Assembly (NCBI GenBank): GCA_009801015.1
Contig: VHZZ01000701.1
Coordinates: 37,794-72,088 of the forward strand
From: Silene noctiflora
Lineage: Eukaryota > Streptophyta > Magnoliopsida > Caryophyllales > Caryophyllaceae
Direction: 5' to 3'
DNA: 34,295 nucleotides
The position numbers and the translations under genes were made by a program. How positions within the stretch are numbered: the stretch's first letter is position 1; the number at the start of each line of letters is the position of its first letter. The notes under the pieces are model-generated. The model searched no databases. It saw only the letters and a program-made list of their open reading frames with translations, and had not been told where the DNA came from. Shown one piece after another: positions 22,801 to 34,295 of the stretch.

Positions 22801-25800
22801 TGTATCATTATATATCGTTAAACATGAAGAGTTGGCTGCCAGTGTTGACTGGCTCATTTCTTTTGATTTGCTAGAGCTACGTTTTTGACATCTATACTAG
22901 TTTACGATGGACGGACTTCTCTGTTTTTGTACTTACCTTTATCTCCTTTTTTGTATCTATGATATAAAAAAATAAAAAATGAAGGATCACAATGTGTTGC
23001 TTAGTTGCTTTTAGATAATGAATAGTAATATATTCCAAGAATTGTAATCTACAAATTTTTTCCTGACTTGTACAATAGGCGAAATTTCCTATCGTCTGAT
23101 CTGGTTATTATTGACCGTAATCATGTTGAAGAATATGGTTAAGATGATTGGCAATTGTTCAATTTCCCTGAACTAAGTCTTCCTTGCGCATATTTCTTGA
23201 TTTGTAACTAATAGGAGTTATAGGAGTACCTGTTAGATGTATCCTATTTTGTGTGGACACTGTATAGGTTAATGTCAGCTTTCATTTATTGTAATGAACA
23301 TAATGAATTGAGATCTGCAAAATTCGTTGGCTATTTACTTACCAAGTGAATAAGTGTTGCCATATAGTAGTACTCCTGCAGTTTCACTGAGATCATTGCA
23401 ATTTCCTTTTGGGGTTGTTTCAGTGGGCTTCTCCCTTGTATTTTTGGCAAACAATCGAGTTGAGTATATGCGTATTTTATACTATCCACTTGGATCCGCT
23501 CTCTACTCCCCAAAAGAGTTGTGTAAAGTAGAAGCCTAACGAACATAGGTGCTTGCTCAAAAGTTTGTGCTTGTAAATGGGGAAGACCTTCACTAAGGTG
23601 TTTTATTTACAGCTGCAGCTGCCGGTAGGCCATCAAAGATTCCAAAGAAAAGGATGGCCGAAACTGAGGTTTATGGAGTATCTAGGAAAATCAAGAAAGT
23701 ACATCAGCAATCTTTGGTAAATTCAGGCAACGCTGGACTGATACAAGCAGAAATCAAAGGTCAAAGTCAAAATTATAATCCTGATGCTTTTCAAAGTTCA
23801 CGGGATTTTGTGCGTGGGAGTTCAGAGTGCCCCCCTCTGAAACTAAAAAATAGAGGTCAAAGTGCGATGCAAGCCATGAATGATGAGGTAAATTTTGTTT
23901 CTGAGAAGAAGAGAAAATTGAAGGACCAATGTCGAAATGCTAATGCTTCAGAACCTTTTTGTAATGGTCAGCGGCCTCAGGATATCAACACAAAGGGGAA
24001 TAATGGAGACAAGGGACATCGTAGAATGAAGGATGATGGTTCTAAGCATAATCTTGGCTGTGCTGATGATATTAGCGCAAGCCAAGAGCTGGGGATAGGT
24101 CCTCACAATGTGGAGCCATATCATTCTGACAGGATGTCCCGTAAGATTGCTGATGCAAGAAAATCTGAAAAGGCCGGTAATTTTTGTTTGTCTGACAATG
24201 CAACCACTTCAAGCTCGTCAAAGATATCCATGAAAGTTAAAGTGAAAGCACGTGAAGTGAAATGTTCTCCAGTAGGATCAATTTCATCATCTCCTTTGAA
24301 GGTTTATAAGTCTGGCCCTGAGAAAGGGATGGATAAAGTTGGTGTTTTATATGATGAACCGGTAGAGTTGTCTTCTAGAAAGCGGCTTAAATCCAAGGGA
24401 GAAAGTCCTTGTGCATCTAATGAATTTGCGCCTCATAATGAAGTAGTGAAGGACAGAAAATCTAATCTTTCAAAAATTGCTGGTGTGAAGCCTGATGCTG
24501 TTCATGAAGATCAATATTCTAAGAAAGTATCATCTAGGAAACCTTCTAATGCCAATAGAGTAGGTGCTCTACCAAAACTTGAGGATTTTGAGGCTCATAA
24601 TGGTAAATTGGATCACAGGCATCATGAAGAGGGTACTGTAGCCTTGCAAAAGAATTCAGAAAGTCAGAGGCCAAATGGCTTGAACTTTGATGGAATATTG
24701 GATAGACAGAAATTACATACTGCTGATATGAGCGACGAAAAGGGTTCATCGTCCTATTTCCTTTGTGTAGAAAAGGGCAGTGGGTCTAATTCAGTAAGAG
24801 TTGATAATGGCAATGGGAAGCTCTCTAGACATGTTTTGGATAATCGTGTGAATTTGAGACTCCCTCACAATAATACACATGCATTCAAAGCTAAGGAGGA
24901 TTCAACTTCTATGAATAAAGATAGCTTCCATTGGGCTGTTACTGCTTTGCAAGAAGCAAAAGCTCTCAAACACACAGCTAATCGTTTGAAGGTGTGTTGC
25001 ATGTTATGGATTTGTATGTTTTACTTGTATCCCTTCCAGTTATAGTTTACCTGATTATTCTTTCGTTCTTTATAAGACTACTGGATCAGGATTCAGCACC
25101 GGCCTTTTCTTCCAGGCCGCATTGAAGTTTCTCCATGGAGCTTCCCTACTTGAACCTGGGGACAGTGAAAATGGTAGACACAAGGAAATGTCGTCAACTG
25201 AAGTATACAGCAGTACTGCAAAATTATTCGAGTATGTTGACCACGTGGATATTCTTTGGATGACATTGTATAATTTTTGTGTCTTGTTTGTGCTAAATCT
25301 GGTTCTACGTCAATCATTTTGCATTTGGTCAACAGTTTTGTGTGGATTGTCTCAAAGCAGATAGAACTGGGTAATTAATGGGTTGCTTTGTGTCACGTTC
25401 ATTTTGAATTTGCTTTATTCAGGGGCATTGTTAGTTTGAGCCTATTTAGCATTTTATAATTTTTCTTATGTCAGTAAAATCATAGATTGGGTCAACTTTT
25501 TTTGGATTCCCCAGCATTGTGTTTCTTATGGTGTGTGTGTATTGGCCTGTGTCGGTGGTGGTAGCAAAATCTTACGATGTGCTATGCTTATAAGCTGAGC
25601 AAAATGTATTTACGTAATATGCTGTATGCTTACGAGTTGTTCCAAACACCCAATGCTTTCCTGTGAAGCATCAGTCGTTCAGTTTTGTTCTTTGCATATG
25701 CTAATACTAAGCTCTACTTCGTATATGATACGCTGAGAGGATCTACATAGTCAAGTACTCGTGTATATAATGGAATACAAATTCTCTTGTAAGGCGGTTT

Positions 25801-27674
25801 TTCATGGGTTATGGGAGGGGTATATGCATCTTTAGTGGATGGATTTACAATGATTTAGTGTGGCTGTTCTATAATGGTACCTAGTCAAGCGTATAATGGG
25901 GCACACTTTATTGTGTAAGCTGGTTTTTCATTGGTTATGGGAGGAGTGATTGCATCTTTAGTGGATGGATTTACAATCATGTAGTGTGAAATCTTTTTAT
26001 AGGAGATTAATTGGTTACAGAGTTACTGTTATAAAATTTTAATTTTGTAGTTAACAATATCTAATAGCTAGTGAATGGAAAAAGATACTGAGTATCCGTA
26101 ATTAAGTAGAACTGGTTTTAGGTTCTCCATCTAATCTTGAACAAAAATCTGATTTTTAACTCTAAAACTAAGATGTAACAGCGAGAATTTCTATTTATCA
26201 TTTTTTAAATTGACAAAATAATTATCAAATTATTGTTTTCTCATTGTAATATTATTTTAGATAGATTATTTATGAATGAACATGCAGTGTTGGTGTCATC
26301 TACTCGTCTGTGGCTATTTTTTCCATTAAAAGACGGAGATGTGCATGAATAATCATTTGTAATCAAAATGAAACTATAGTGTCAGGCTGCAAATATTTTG
26401 GGTTTGAATGTGTAAAAATTCCTTTTTTTTTTTCCTTTGTGTTTACTGCCAACCTCTGTCTAACCTTAACCTGCTATGGGAGAGAGATATTTGTGTGATC
26501 TTTTTAATTGTGAATTTCTGCTAGAATCTTTAGGATAGTTAAAGAGGAGGCAAGGGGAGGGAGGGGAAATGGAACAAATGTCAAATCTTCGTTTCAAATT
26601 CTTCCTTTCTTTTCAAATGTCATTTTTCTTTTCAAATGGCATCCATTTTCCCTCGTTTCAAATGTCCCAATTTAGACAAAGTTTTGAACTATTGCACTAT
26701 TAATGGTATCTCTTGTTGCTTATAGTCGGTTTCATTTGCTATCTTTCTTTTATTGCTAATACTGGAGTCTTTAGTATGAGAAACTCATGAAGTACTGTGT
26801 GCTGCTCTCTGGTATTTAAAAGCTTTCTATTTATTATCCTATTTACCTTGATGTGTAGATACTGTGCTCATGAATTTGAAAAGTGCGATGACATGGCCTT
26901 AGCTGCTTTGGCCTACAAATGCATGGAGGTTGCATACATGAGAGTTGTTTATAATAATGATGTTGCTGCGAGCAGAGACCGGATCGAGTTACAAATGACT
27001 GTTAGAGCCGCTCCTCATGGTAATTGGTCCAAGTATTTATTATGTTTGCTGCTGTTTAGTTTTCAGGTGTAGTGCTGTAAACTATCTTTTACTCATACAA
27101 GATATGCTTGCATCATTTGCAGTAGAGTCTCCATCGTCATCCGCCTCTGATATCGACAACTTAAATAATCACATGGCCATAGATTTGGCTAGGAATGGGC
27201 ATTCTGCGGTGGATGACTGGACCCATGTTATATCAGCTGGAAGTCGGCCTAATTTTGTGCGGCTGATCAGCTTTGTATGTTTATCTTCTTAAGCTACTCT
27301 TCTGGTGTGATTTTAAGGAATAATTAATGGAGCCTCACAAGTCACATGCTCACATCTACGTTGCTTATCTTAAGATTTCGTTTGCTTTGTTTTTTCTTGT
27401 TTCTCAGTTTCAGTCAAGTTTTTTTCTTCTGGTGTCCAATAAAGTTTTTGTAACCTGCTTACACCTTGCATGTTTGCAGACTCATGATATTAATCTCGCA
27501 ATGGAGGCCTCCAGAAAGTCACGGAATGCTTTTGCAGTTGCAAATTCTATACTTTCACAGGCGGGAAATGAGGAGGGCATATCCTCCATCAAAAGAGTTC
27601 TTGATTTTAGCTTCCATGATGTAGATGGTCTGTTGCATTTAGTCCGTCTTGCAATGGCGGCTCTTGAAAATTAA
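16890..27674 (+). CDS. CW-type zinc finger protein (plant CWZF family)
   Basis: Large nuclear protein of the plant family with one CW domain, a reader fold that in studied proteins binds histone H3 methylated at lysine 4. Eleven coding exons: 16890-16988, 19518-19590, 19682-19803, 19918-20307, 20402-21642, 22228-22604, 23613-24991, 25077-25231, 26859-27019, 27123-27274, 27480-27674. They total 4344 nt (1447 aa plus TAA), with all phases compatible. The N-terminus (residues 1-33, acidic DGDDDDENIDPD) leads into the conserved GHYQKDFMRGFSA and FGGYGSFLP blocks. Next come LKFRVKM (168-174) and YSGLGLDMSPSSSPEGTP (188-205), then a Lys/Glu-rich linker. In the CW domain (about 606-650), the cysteines are C612, C615, C636 and C648, and the tryptophans W609, W618 and W634. 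The C-terminal part (about 1228-1447) is predicted helical, with an FFQAALKFLHGASLLEP motif. Start at 16890 is chosen because MRDIEIEKGEA matches the family; the in-frame ATG at 16845 is the alternative. The exact paralogue and target are unknown. Confidence 0.94.
18306..18414. repeat. 16-bp direct repeat flanking a short insert
   Basis: GTATAAAAATATCTGG occurs at 18306-18321 and again at 18399-18414. Between them are two adjacent copies of a TGTACACCCGnAAAAATGGT phrase (about 18322-18364). All of it lies in the 2.5-kb first intron of the CW gene, away from splice sites. Confidence 0.85.
25748..25988. repeat. Diverged local duplication in CW gene intron 8
   Basis: Two direct copies, 25748-25862 and 25882-25988, offset by about 134 bp. 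Both begin TAGTCAAG and share GTGGATGGATTTACAAT and a GGTTATGGGAGG block, with about 15-20% difference. They are intronic and non-coding. Confidence 0.85.
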
Positions 27675-30232
27675 TTTACGATGCAATGCTGTACAACAGA
27701 GTGAAGCTATAATGGCCAAACAGAAGCACTGCTGCCTATATTTCTTATGCCATAAGAGTTTCAGATGCCTAATTCTTTTGTATGTCAATTCTTTTCCTGC
27801 TTTTTTCCCAGATACTACAATGAAAGTAGTAGATTTTCAAGTGGGTGTTATTAGTTCAGAAACTTATATGAAATGGTAATACATGAGAGACCAATGCATT
27901 AACCCTATAATTAAACATAAAGTTTTTATTGTTTCGCCCTAAAATAGTGTGAAATCAAAAATTTATAGACAATTACCGTATCATAAATACGAAAAACTGG
28001 TTTACAATTGCTTGTGGTTGAAATTAAATGAATGCTTGTGTGAAACTGCCTTACACAAGTATTTGTAATGCGAAGTAATGCACAAGGCTTTAGGCTTTAG
28101 GTTTGGTCTCACATGTGTTACTAAACTGCGAACTATGTCAGTCTCATATTGATACACATACACAAGGGTTTGGTTTGGTCTCACATGCGAGGTCGTCTAA
28201 CACAAGACTTGGTATTGATTGTTTTCTGGGCAGGTACTTATAAAATTCTGTCAGACAGTTACCTTCAAAACATATGCTGGATAGCCAGAAACTTGTACAT
28301 ATGATAGATTCAGAAATTGCGAACAGTATTCTACTTATAAAGATTGCTCTAATACTCCCTTAAAGGCTCAAACTACCAAGGTATTATTAGAACTTTTGAA
28401 GATGAATGGATTCCTCTTGATCTTAGTTAATTTATATTTTTTTGTTTTGTGTATCTGCAGCTGCAAGAGCCTGGGGCGGGGCATATTAGGAGTTTGTAAA
28501 TGTACAGCAAAATTTTGGAGCAGTAGATTGTCACTTTTTCTGGGAGGTTTCATGCTGTCGTGGACTCGTCGTACCACCTGCTTGTTCATACAAACTAACA
28601 GGTATGCCAGTACTGCTTGAATGTATACAGTCAACTGAACTTATTGATGTTCTTCTTTGCTTGGTATTCTGAAACTGTTTTAATTTAGCATCTTGTTTAT
28701 CATCATGGGTAGAGTACACAAAATCTGGTCTGACCCTAGCCGTCCAGGAGCCCTAAAATTTGATGCCAGAGAGAAAAATGATACAATGGAATTTGTCTGT
28801 CCAAACCTGATTGATGACCCAAATATAATTTAGGTTATATGAATGAGCCAACTGAGATCTCTTTTAATGATAACCTAAACCCGATAATGACTCCTACTGA
28901 ACCAGATTCGCCTGATAATGTTCCGCATCGAAGCTGATTTGATATGAATGGTAATGTTGATGTGACAAAACTGAACAGAATGTGACCCGCATTGGCCCGA
29001 CCCCACTGGATTGATTGGCACCTCTGTAACTTAGATTCGGTTAGAAGTATTAGGTATGAGTGCATGTACAAGTGTCATGCTGACTGATTTATATACAAAA
29101 AAAATAATCATATTTTCGGCATAAAATGAAGTGCTGAAGTAGTGAAGTATCTATACCCATGTTGGAGTGTCGAGTGTGTGACATGTGTACGCGAGGTATG
29201 TGAGTGTTACTATGGGATTGGAAAACAGGAAACAGTGTCTCAGGGAACCTTCTCTTGTATGTCAATCTACCTGTTTCAGTGTTTTTCCCCTTTTCCTTTC
29301 TGCTATTTAGCCTCTCAAGGAGTTTTAATGTAGTCCAAATTGCATGGGTGCATAAATCGTTGTTAGGGCATCATTTTAGTGAACGACATGCCTTCTAATC
29401 GATGATTTTTACTGCCATTGACTGATTTTTATTGCAGGTTCAGACGGTGGATATGGCGAGACAAAAGGCAGCAATTTTGCAATAGATAAATCCCCCCTAG
29501 AGGCTTGTTGTTACCCTTGTTTCACTCTCATTTTCCCTTCTCCCTTCAATTTTGATACAAGTACGTAACAGGAACTTATCGTTTTTAGTACAGAGTATTT
29601 AGTTATTTAGTAGAGCTAGATGCTTATACCATCAAAAAATATCAACTGGTCTTAGATCATAGATTTTTATATATGGTTCAGTACTTCAGTTTTGAATGAT
29701 TATCGAAAACCTTTTGTAGATAATTAATTGAGGAGGGGTTAAGACTAAAAGGTGAATAAATTTTGGGGAATTTGTGCTCATGAATGTTGTCTGTCAAGGT
29801 CTTTGAATCTGAGGTCCTTTCTCTCTTTATTTTTCGGTGTATATTGAAAGTCAGATAAAAACTAAAGTTGCTGCAAGGTAAACAATGTTTTTTTTGATAA
29901 CCTTGCTGACAATCTACCGAGTAGTAATTAGTTTCGTCAAATATATGTAGGGAGAAATGTAAATGTTTTTTTTTTTTTTTTTTCACACAATTATTTTCAT
30001 AATATAATTAAACAATATCTGGGTTGTGGTCCATGAAACTACATGCGCGTTTTATATAGACCTACCCGAGTCAAATTCAAACTATATGCGACACATGCTT
30101 TTATTATCATAGTATAAGACTTGTATGTGGCAGTCGTGCATTTCAGACCGTCTCATGAATTTTTGTTTTATCGTTACTGTATAGTAGAAAGTAATATACA
30201 TAGTTGATACTCGATGCAACCTGAATGAAGCT
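27675..30232. other. Convergent 3' interval between the CW and LOX genes
   Basis: No separate gene can be supported. The first part is presumably 3' UTR of the CW gene. Two islands (28461-28600 and 29438-29560) are preceded by good acceptor-like CTGCAG or TTGCAG sites, and the first is followed by an AACAG-GTATG donor, so spliced 3' UTR or alternative last exons are possible. A short phrase GGTTTGGTCTCACATG occurs twice (28100-28115 and 28172-28187). 28720-29040 reads like degraded repeat DNA. A T run at 29966-29983 separates this from the LOX 3' end. Confidence 0.45.
30100..30105 (-). terminator. Candidate poly(A) signal of the LOX gene
   Basis: AATAAA on the minus strand, 128 nt downstream of the LOX stop codon. 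The position is plausible for a plant near-upstream element, but the motif is short and common in AT-rich DNA. Confidence 0.35.
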
Positions 30233-33200
30233 TCAGATGGATGTACTATTAGGAATTCCCCTACCAGTAAGCCCTTCCCCGCTGGTAGGATACAACAATG
30301 TGTAACCCAACTTCACTGGGCCAACCCGGTTCTTCCATTCTCCATTGTTGTTCTTTTCTATAATCCCATCTTCAATCTCCACAAGCTTCTTGCCAAATCT
30401 CTCAAATGCCTGCAATGGCTCAGCATCGACTGTCCAATTGGGATTTTCTCGTTGTCCAAGATAAACCTCATCCGACGAATGCCTTGACAAAAGTTCTATC
30501 AGTGAAATCCCAATCAATGTTTGAAGCTTATTTGAAACCGTCTTCAGGAAAACGCCTTCTGGGTTTGCCGCAAGTTCTTCATACTCTGGACTATTTGGTT
30601 CAGGCATAAATCTTCGACTTATTGTTGGACGATTAGGTGCGTAGCCTGCATAGGGGTACTGCCCAAAATTTAATGCAGCATGTAGGGCAGAAGCAATCCA
30701 TATTATGGTAGTGAGGGTTTGTATTAGTTCATCTAAGGTCCTCATTTCTGGCCACCATGTTTCGTCTTTCTTATCACCATGCCCTTTTTCTCTGATATCT
30801 TTCCACCATGACTGTAGTTCAATGTCGTTAATGATCAAGTCATTAGACGTGTAGTAGAAGGAACAGTATTCTTTGACCCATGTTTCGATCGAAGACCATA
30901 TCTCTAACCCGTCTACGGCATATGGATAGTCTTCTATGAGTAGCTTGTACCCGTGTGGGCTTTCAGAGTCCTTCACTGCCACTCCCCTGAAGAACATTAA
31001 TCAAAACAAGTTTGTCAGCGAATTGTCATCGATTTTTCATATTTTGTCCGAGATCAAAACTTACTCAAATGAGATCACATATTACCTCTTGACAAGATCC
31101 GCAGGAAGTGCTTGGTCAGTGAAAATCCAGCTCTTGTACGTTGCAGATGACCATTCCATGGCATACTTCCCTGGGAACACAGTTTTCTCAAGTAACCCTT
31201 CAGCATTGAGTAGAATCTGACGCGCCACTGCGTTGATGTCCATGGTGTAGCGAAAGTGAGGGTGTAAAAGCTTATGAATTGGATGAAGCACACTCAACTG
31301 CCTATATGTAGCTATCCCAAATGGTTCTATCACTGCGTGTGTCTGCGACCTGTTAAGATCATAATACCGATGAAAGTGAGTTACAAATACAAATAATTAC
31401 GCAATCAGACTCGACTACACCCAAACCCAAAAAGTACGTATAATGACATGATATGAAATAACCCGTTTGCTAGGCCTATTTCCAGGAGTAATACTCGTAA
31501 AGGTATAAATGCCTGTTTGTGTCTCGTACCAGTGACTGATAAGCTGATGGTGGCCGGAATCACTGACAGAAACATAAGCTTTCGCGAGCTGCCAAACGGA
31601 GCCTTCAACCCCATCATGCGCTGGAGTAAACACCTTGCTTATAGCGCCCTTCTGTTCCCCTTCAGGATGTGGTAGACTCAACTCGATAGCTAATGGCTTC
31701 AAGGTTCCGTCATCTTTCAGGAATAGGATCGTCCTGGTGGCGTAGACCTTGGAAGAAGTGGTGTTTATTCGCGCCACATATGGCATCATAGAGTCATGAT
31801 GATCTAGAATGAAGAGTCTGTTCTTCTGTAATGCCTGTAATTAAGTAAACTCGAGTTTTATTAGGGAATTTTGTGGTAGTTTTTGAATGAAAAATCGTTT
31901 TTATTAAATATTAATTACCTCATCGACACTCAGGCCATCGAGATTTTGCTCAATGTGTTCCTTAGTGATTGAGCTATTTTGGTTTCCATATGTTTGCGGA
32001 TCTAGCTTGCTGACTGGAGGAAACTCCTGATACATCAATGAAGTTGCAATTTAAAATACTTTCTCCCATGTTGGTCAGCGACGATTGGTTGATGCAATCT
32101 TCGACAAGTTTTCCATTTGTTCTGGTGTTTACCACACAGACACGCATTCGACCTCTTTACCCCATCATAGTCAAGCAGTGGCAAGCCAGAAGTCCGGAGT
32201 CCCAGAGACAAACTCTTACGGGGTCGTTTGTAGTTTCATTGTCATCTGTTGATTTTATTATGTATGCATCTAAAGCTATATGTTTTCAGATTTAGCAAGT
32301 AAAACCTAATTTGTTTAAGCCGGTAAGGTCTTAAGACCCCATAAGCCATTGTGGTCGAGCACGCCTATGAGACGATAGGACAATGTTTCCATAATAGGAA
32401 AAATGTAAGCTTAATGAAATGTAGTGTCGGTATGGCAACAGGTACCTCAAGACGGCAAATAAGAACAGGATTGACTCCAGCTAGCATTTCTCTGGCAAAT
32501 TCTTCATCAGTCCTCCAGGCAGACTTATCCTCTACATTTCATACCAGATTAACAAGATACACAAAAAAATATTCGATATTGCACCATACTGTAACTTGAA
32601 AATCGAAATACCTTTGATGACATCAGGCATCGGGAGTTTGAAGAGGGGTGCACCATCAGATTGAAGAAAGGCTTTCAGGATTTCAAATGGGATGTTTTCC
32701 CATATCTTCTCGACGATGGGATTCATGGGAAGCTTAATTCCACCTTCATACAGGTCCAATACATCTTGGAAACTGTCGAATTCGTTAGGCGTTTTGTCGA
32801 ATATAGACTCCAGTACTGCTGACAAGTCCTGAGACAGTGACTTGAGTGCATAACCCAGGAAATCAGACATCTTCAGGTGGCCAAATCTCTCATCTCTCGG
32901 AACATAAACATCTAATCCTTTTATGAGAGGAAGCCTAGACTCGGTGTTAGGGTCTGCATACCAAGTCACGAAGACATGCATCCATTTCAATCACTAGGCT
33001 AATAAAATAACACGAGTCATAAGGCGATCCAAATGCATACCTGTTTTTGTAGGAGGACGACCTGATCTCGCCCTGCGAGGATAAGGATACTCTGAAGATC
33101 CTCCAAGCACAGGGCGAACATACTTTTCACCTTTATCCGGATCACCAAGATCATTGTAGTACGCATAGTCATAAACACGATCCCATTCCTTGAGCTCCCC

Positions 33201-33676
33201 TTCTCCATTTCCTCTAAGAATCTCAAGCTCCTCTTCGCGGTACTTGCTCAACGGCGCAGGTGTTTCGTGAGGTAGATATGCCTATTGAAACACACAGCAA
33301 TTAATAATCCATCTTACAAGTAATCACTGTACTGACAATTTACGCCACATTTTTTAAAAAACAGGCGCGGGAATTGTTACATTTACCTTATTGCTGAAGA
33401 ACACACGATCAGTCGTGTAGCGATCAGTAGGATAAACCCATGAATTGCAGACAAAGTTGATAGTACCATGTCCAGGGATGTCATCTAAGGTGATAGTCTT
33501 AAGGTAAAACTGACTGTTATGCTCATTTTTTACTGTTATTGCACCAGGAATTCCAAAATCTTCACTCCACTCAAATTTTACACCAAATGCTGACTCACCA
33601 GGAGTCAAACCAGTTAAATTTGTTATCCATTTCTCCAAATATGAACGTTTTCCAAGTTTTCCTTTTGAACCGTTGG
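30233..33676 (-). CDS. LOX: 9-lipoxygenase (linoleate 9S-lipoxygenase), 5' partial
   Basis: Adds dioxygen to linoleate or linolenate, feeding the 9-oxylipin branch. Eight exons, in transcript order: 33676-33387, 33281-33041, 32953-32612, 32531-32446, 32026-31919, 31834-31530, 31349-31086, 30986-30233. They make 2390 nt, 795 codons plus TGA, in frame across all junctions. Plant 9-LOX are about 860-880 aa, so about 65-80 residues (exon 1) are missing, beyond the window edge. Exons 2-3 carry the PLAT/beta-barrel domain. The catalytic domain has the full H-x4-H-x4-H-x17-H-x8-H motif (codons at 31549-31547, 31534-31532, 31339-31337, 31285-31283, 31258-31256), then H-x3-N (30682-30680 and 30670-30668) and a C-terminal isoleucine, all iron ligands in the family. 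Thr-Val at 31183-31178 is the 9-LOX position pair, and Ala at 31225-31223 predicts S stereochemistry. There is no plastid transit peptide in view, but the N-terminus is not visible. Confidence 0.96.
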
Positions 33677-34295
33677 CTGCAAATTACACAATAATATTAA
33701 TTCCAAGAATTAAGCTTTTGATGATCAGTTAGATACTCCACATCCTAGCATATTGTACTGCTAGCCTTGCGCTTCATTTGACACCATAAAAAAAAAAAAA
33801 AGATAACATCCTAGCATGAACGACAGACAAATAAAAGTAAAGAGACAATACGACATAATTACCAAGGACGTTGAGGATACTATAAAAAGTTTACAAATTT
33901 TCGATAACTATATTCTTATTTAGGTCTTATCACATCACATAAAAGAAATTACATACACATAATTGTCAGCCGTTTGTTTATCTTTGAATAAAATACATTT
34001 TACAAAGAATGAAAAACGTAAACAAATGGTTGAGACGGCACAAGTACCGACTATGCATAATTTTTTGGGCTATTTAATGACAATACTCTAAATTATTGGA
34101 GTGTTTCTTAAAATACTCTAGACTTTAGTTTAACTACCAATATACCCAACTTTCTCACTTTTCCCTTCTATTAAAATGAGTAGAACGACTACCTGTTATT
34201 CTGTACGCTTTGAAAAAATTTTAACCCCTCGTTTTCTTTTTTACTGTTATCTGTGTTCCATCAACTCCATTAATAGTTTAATACCCTCTCTCTCT
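33677..34295 (-). other. Part of LOX intron 1, open at the right edge
   Basis: Upstream of the exon 2 acceptor (TTTGCAG, phase 1 entry) no frame on the minus strand resembles the expected LOX N-terminus. The sequence is AT-rich with an A run at 33788-33801 and a CT-repeat start at the very end. I therefore read it as intron 1, at least 619 bp long, with exon 1 outside. Confidence 0.7.

Noticed and set aside
28396..28634. Overlapping ORFs on both strands suggesting a small secreted protein
   Set aside because: The plus-strand hydrophobic start comes from a T-rich intron-like tract before a splice-acceptor-like site, and both strands are open, so there is no coding signal.
32038..32295. Plus-strand ORF inside the LOX gene
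   Set aside because: It lies in the intron between LOX exons 5 and 6 on the opposite strand and resembles no known protein.

Overview
This window looks like nuclear DNA of a dicot-type flowering plant. It is AT-rich, its genes are split by many GT-AG introns, the intergenic DNA is full of MITE-like and Helitron-like elements, and the three gene families present are plant families. I cannot name the species. Four N blocks (single Ns at 9283, 9343 and 13179, and a 35-base run at 12489-12523) mark it as draft assembly. I see no bacterial-type operon, CRISPR array, tRNA or rRNA.

Layout: (1) 1-2092 holds no gene I can support, only a possible LTR remnant. (2) 2093-7811, minus strand, is a complete cyclin H gene with 13 coding exons that join in frame to 339 codons. 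Two copies of one dispersed repeat sit in its introns. (3) 7812-16889 is a 9-kb gene-free block of transposon debris: two Stowaway-like MITEs, two abutting long inverted-repeat (foldback) elements, a 1.8-kb Helitron-like element with both termini, a MITE with a TAGGTAGCAC-type terminus, and a Tourist-like MITE. (4) 16890-27674, plus strand, is a complete gene for a CW-type zinc finger protein with 11 coding exons and 1447 codons. (5) 27675-30232 is the convergent 3' interval. (6) 30233-33676, minus strand, is a 9-lipoxygenase with eight of its expected nine exons. The first coding exon is not visible and must lie beyond the right edge.

The genes are not functionally linked: transcription/cell-cycle kinase (cyclin H), chromatin reader (CW protein) and oxylipin synthesis (LOX). 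Cyclin H and the CW gene are divergent across the transposon block; the CW and LOX genes are convergent. All exon joins were worked out by hand from splice sites, reading phase and family similarity, and every join keeps the frame. I found no evidence of a new biological system. The most interesting structural items are the Helitron-like element, the abutting foldback elements and the MITEs with readable ends.
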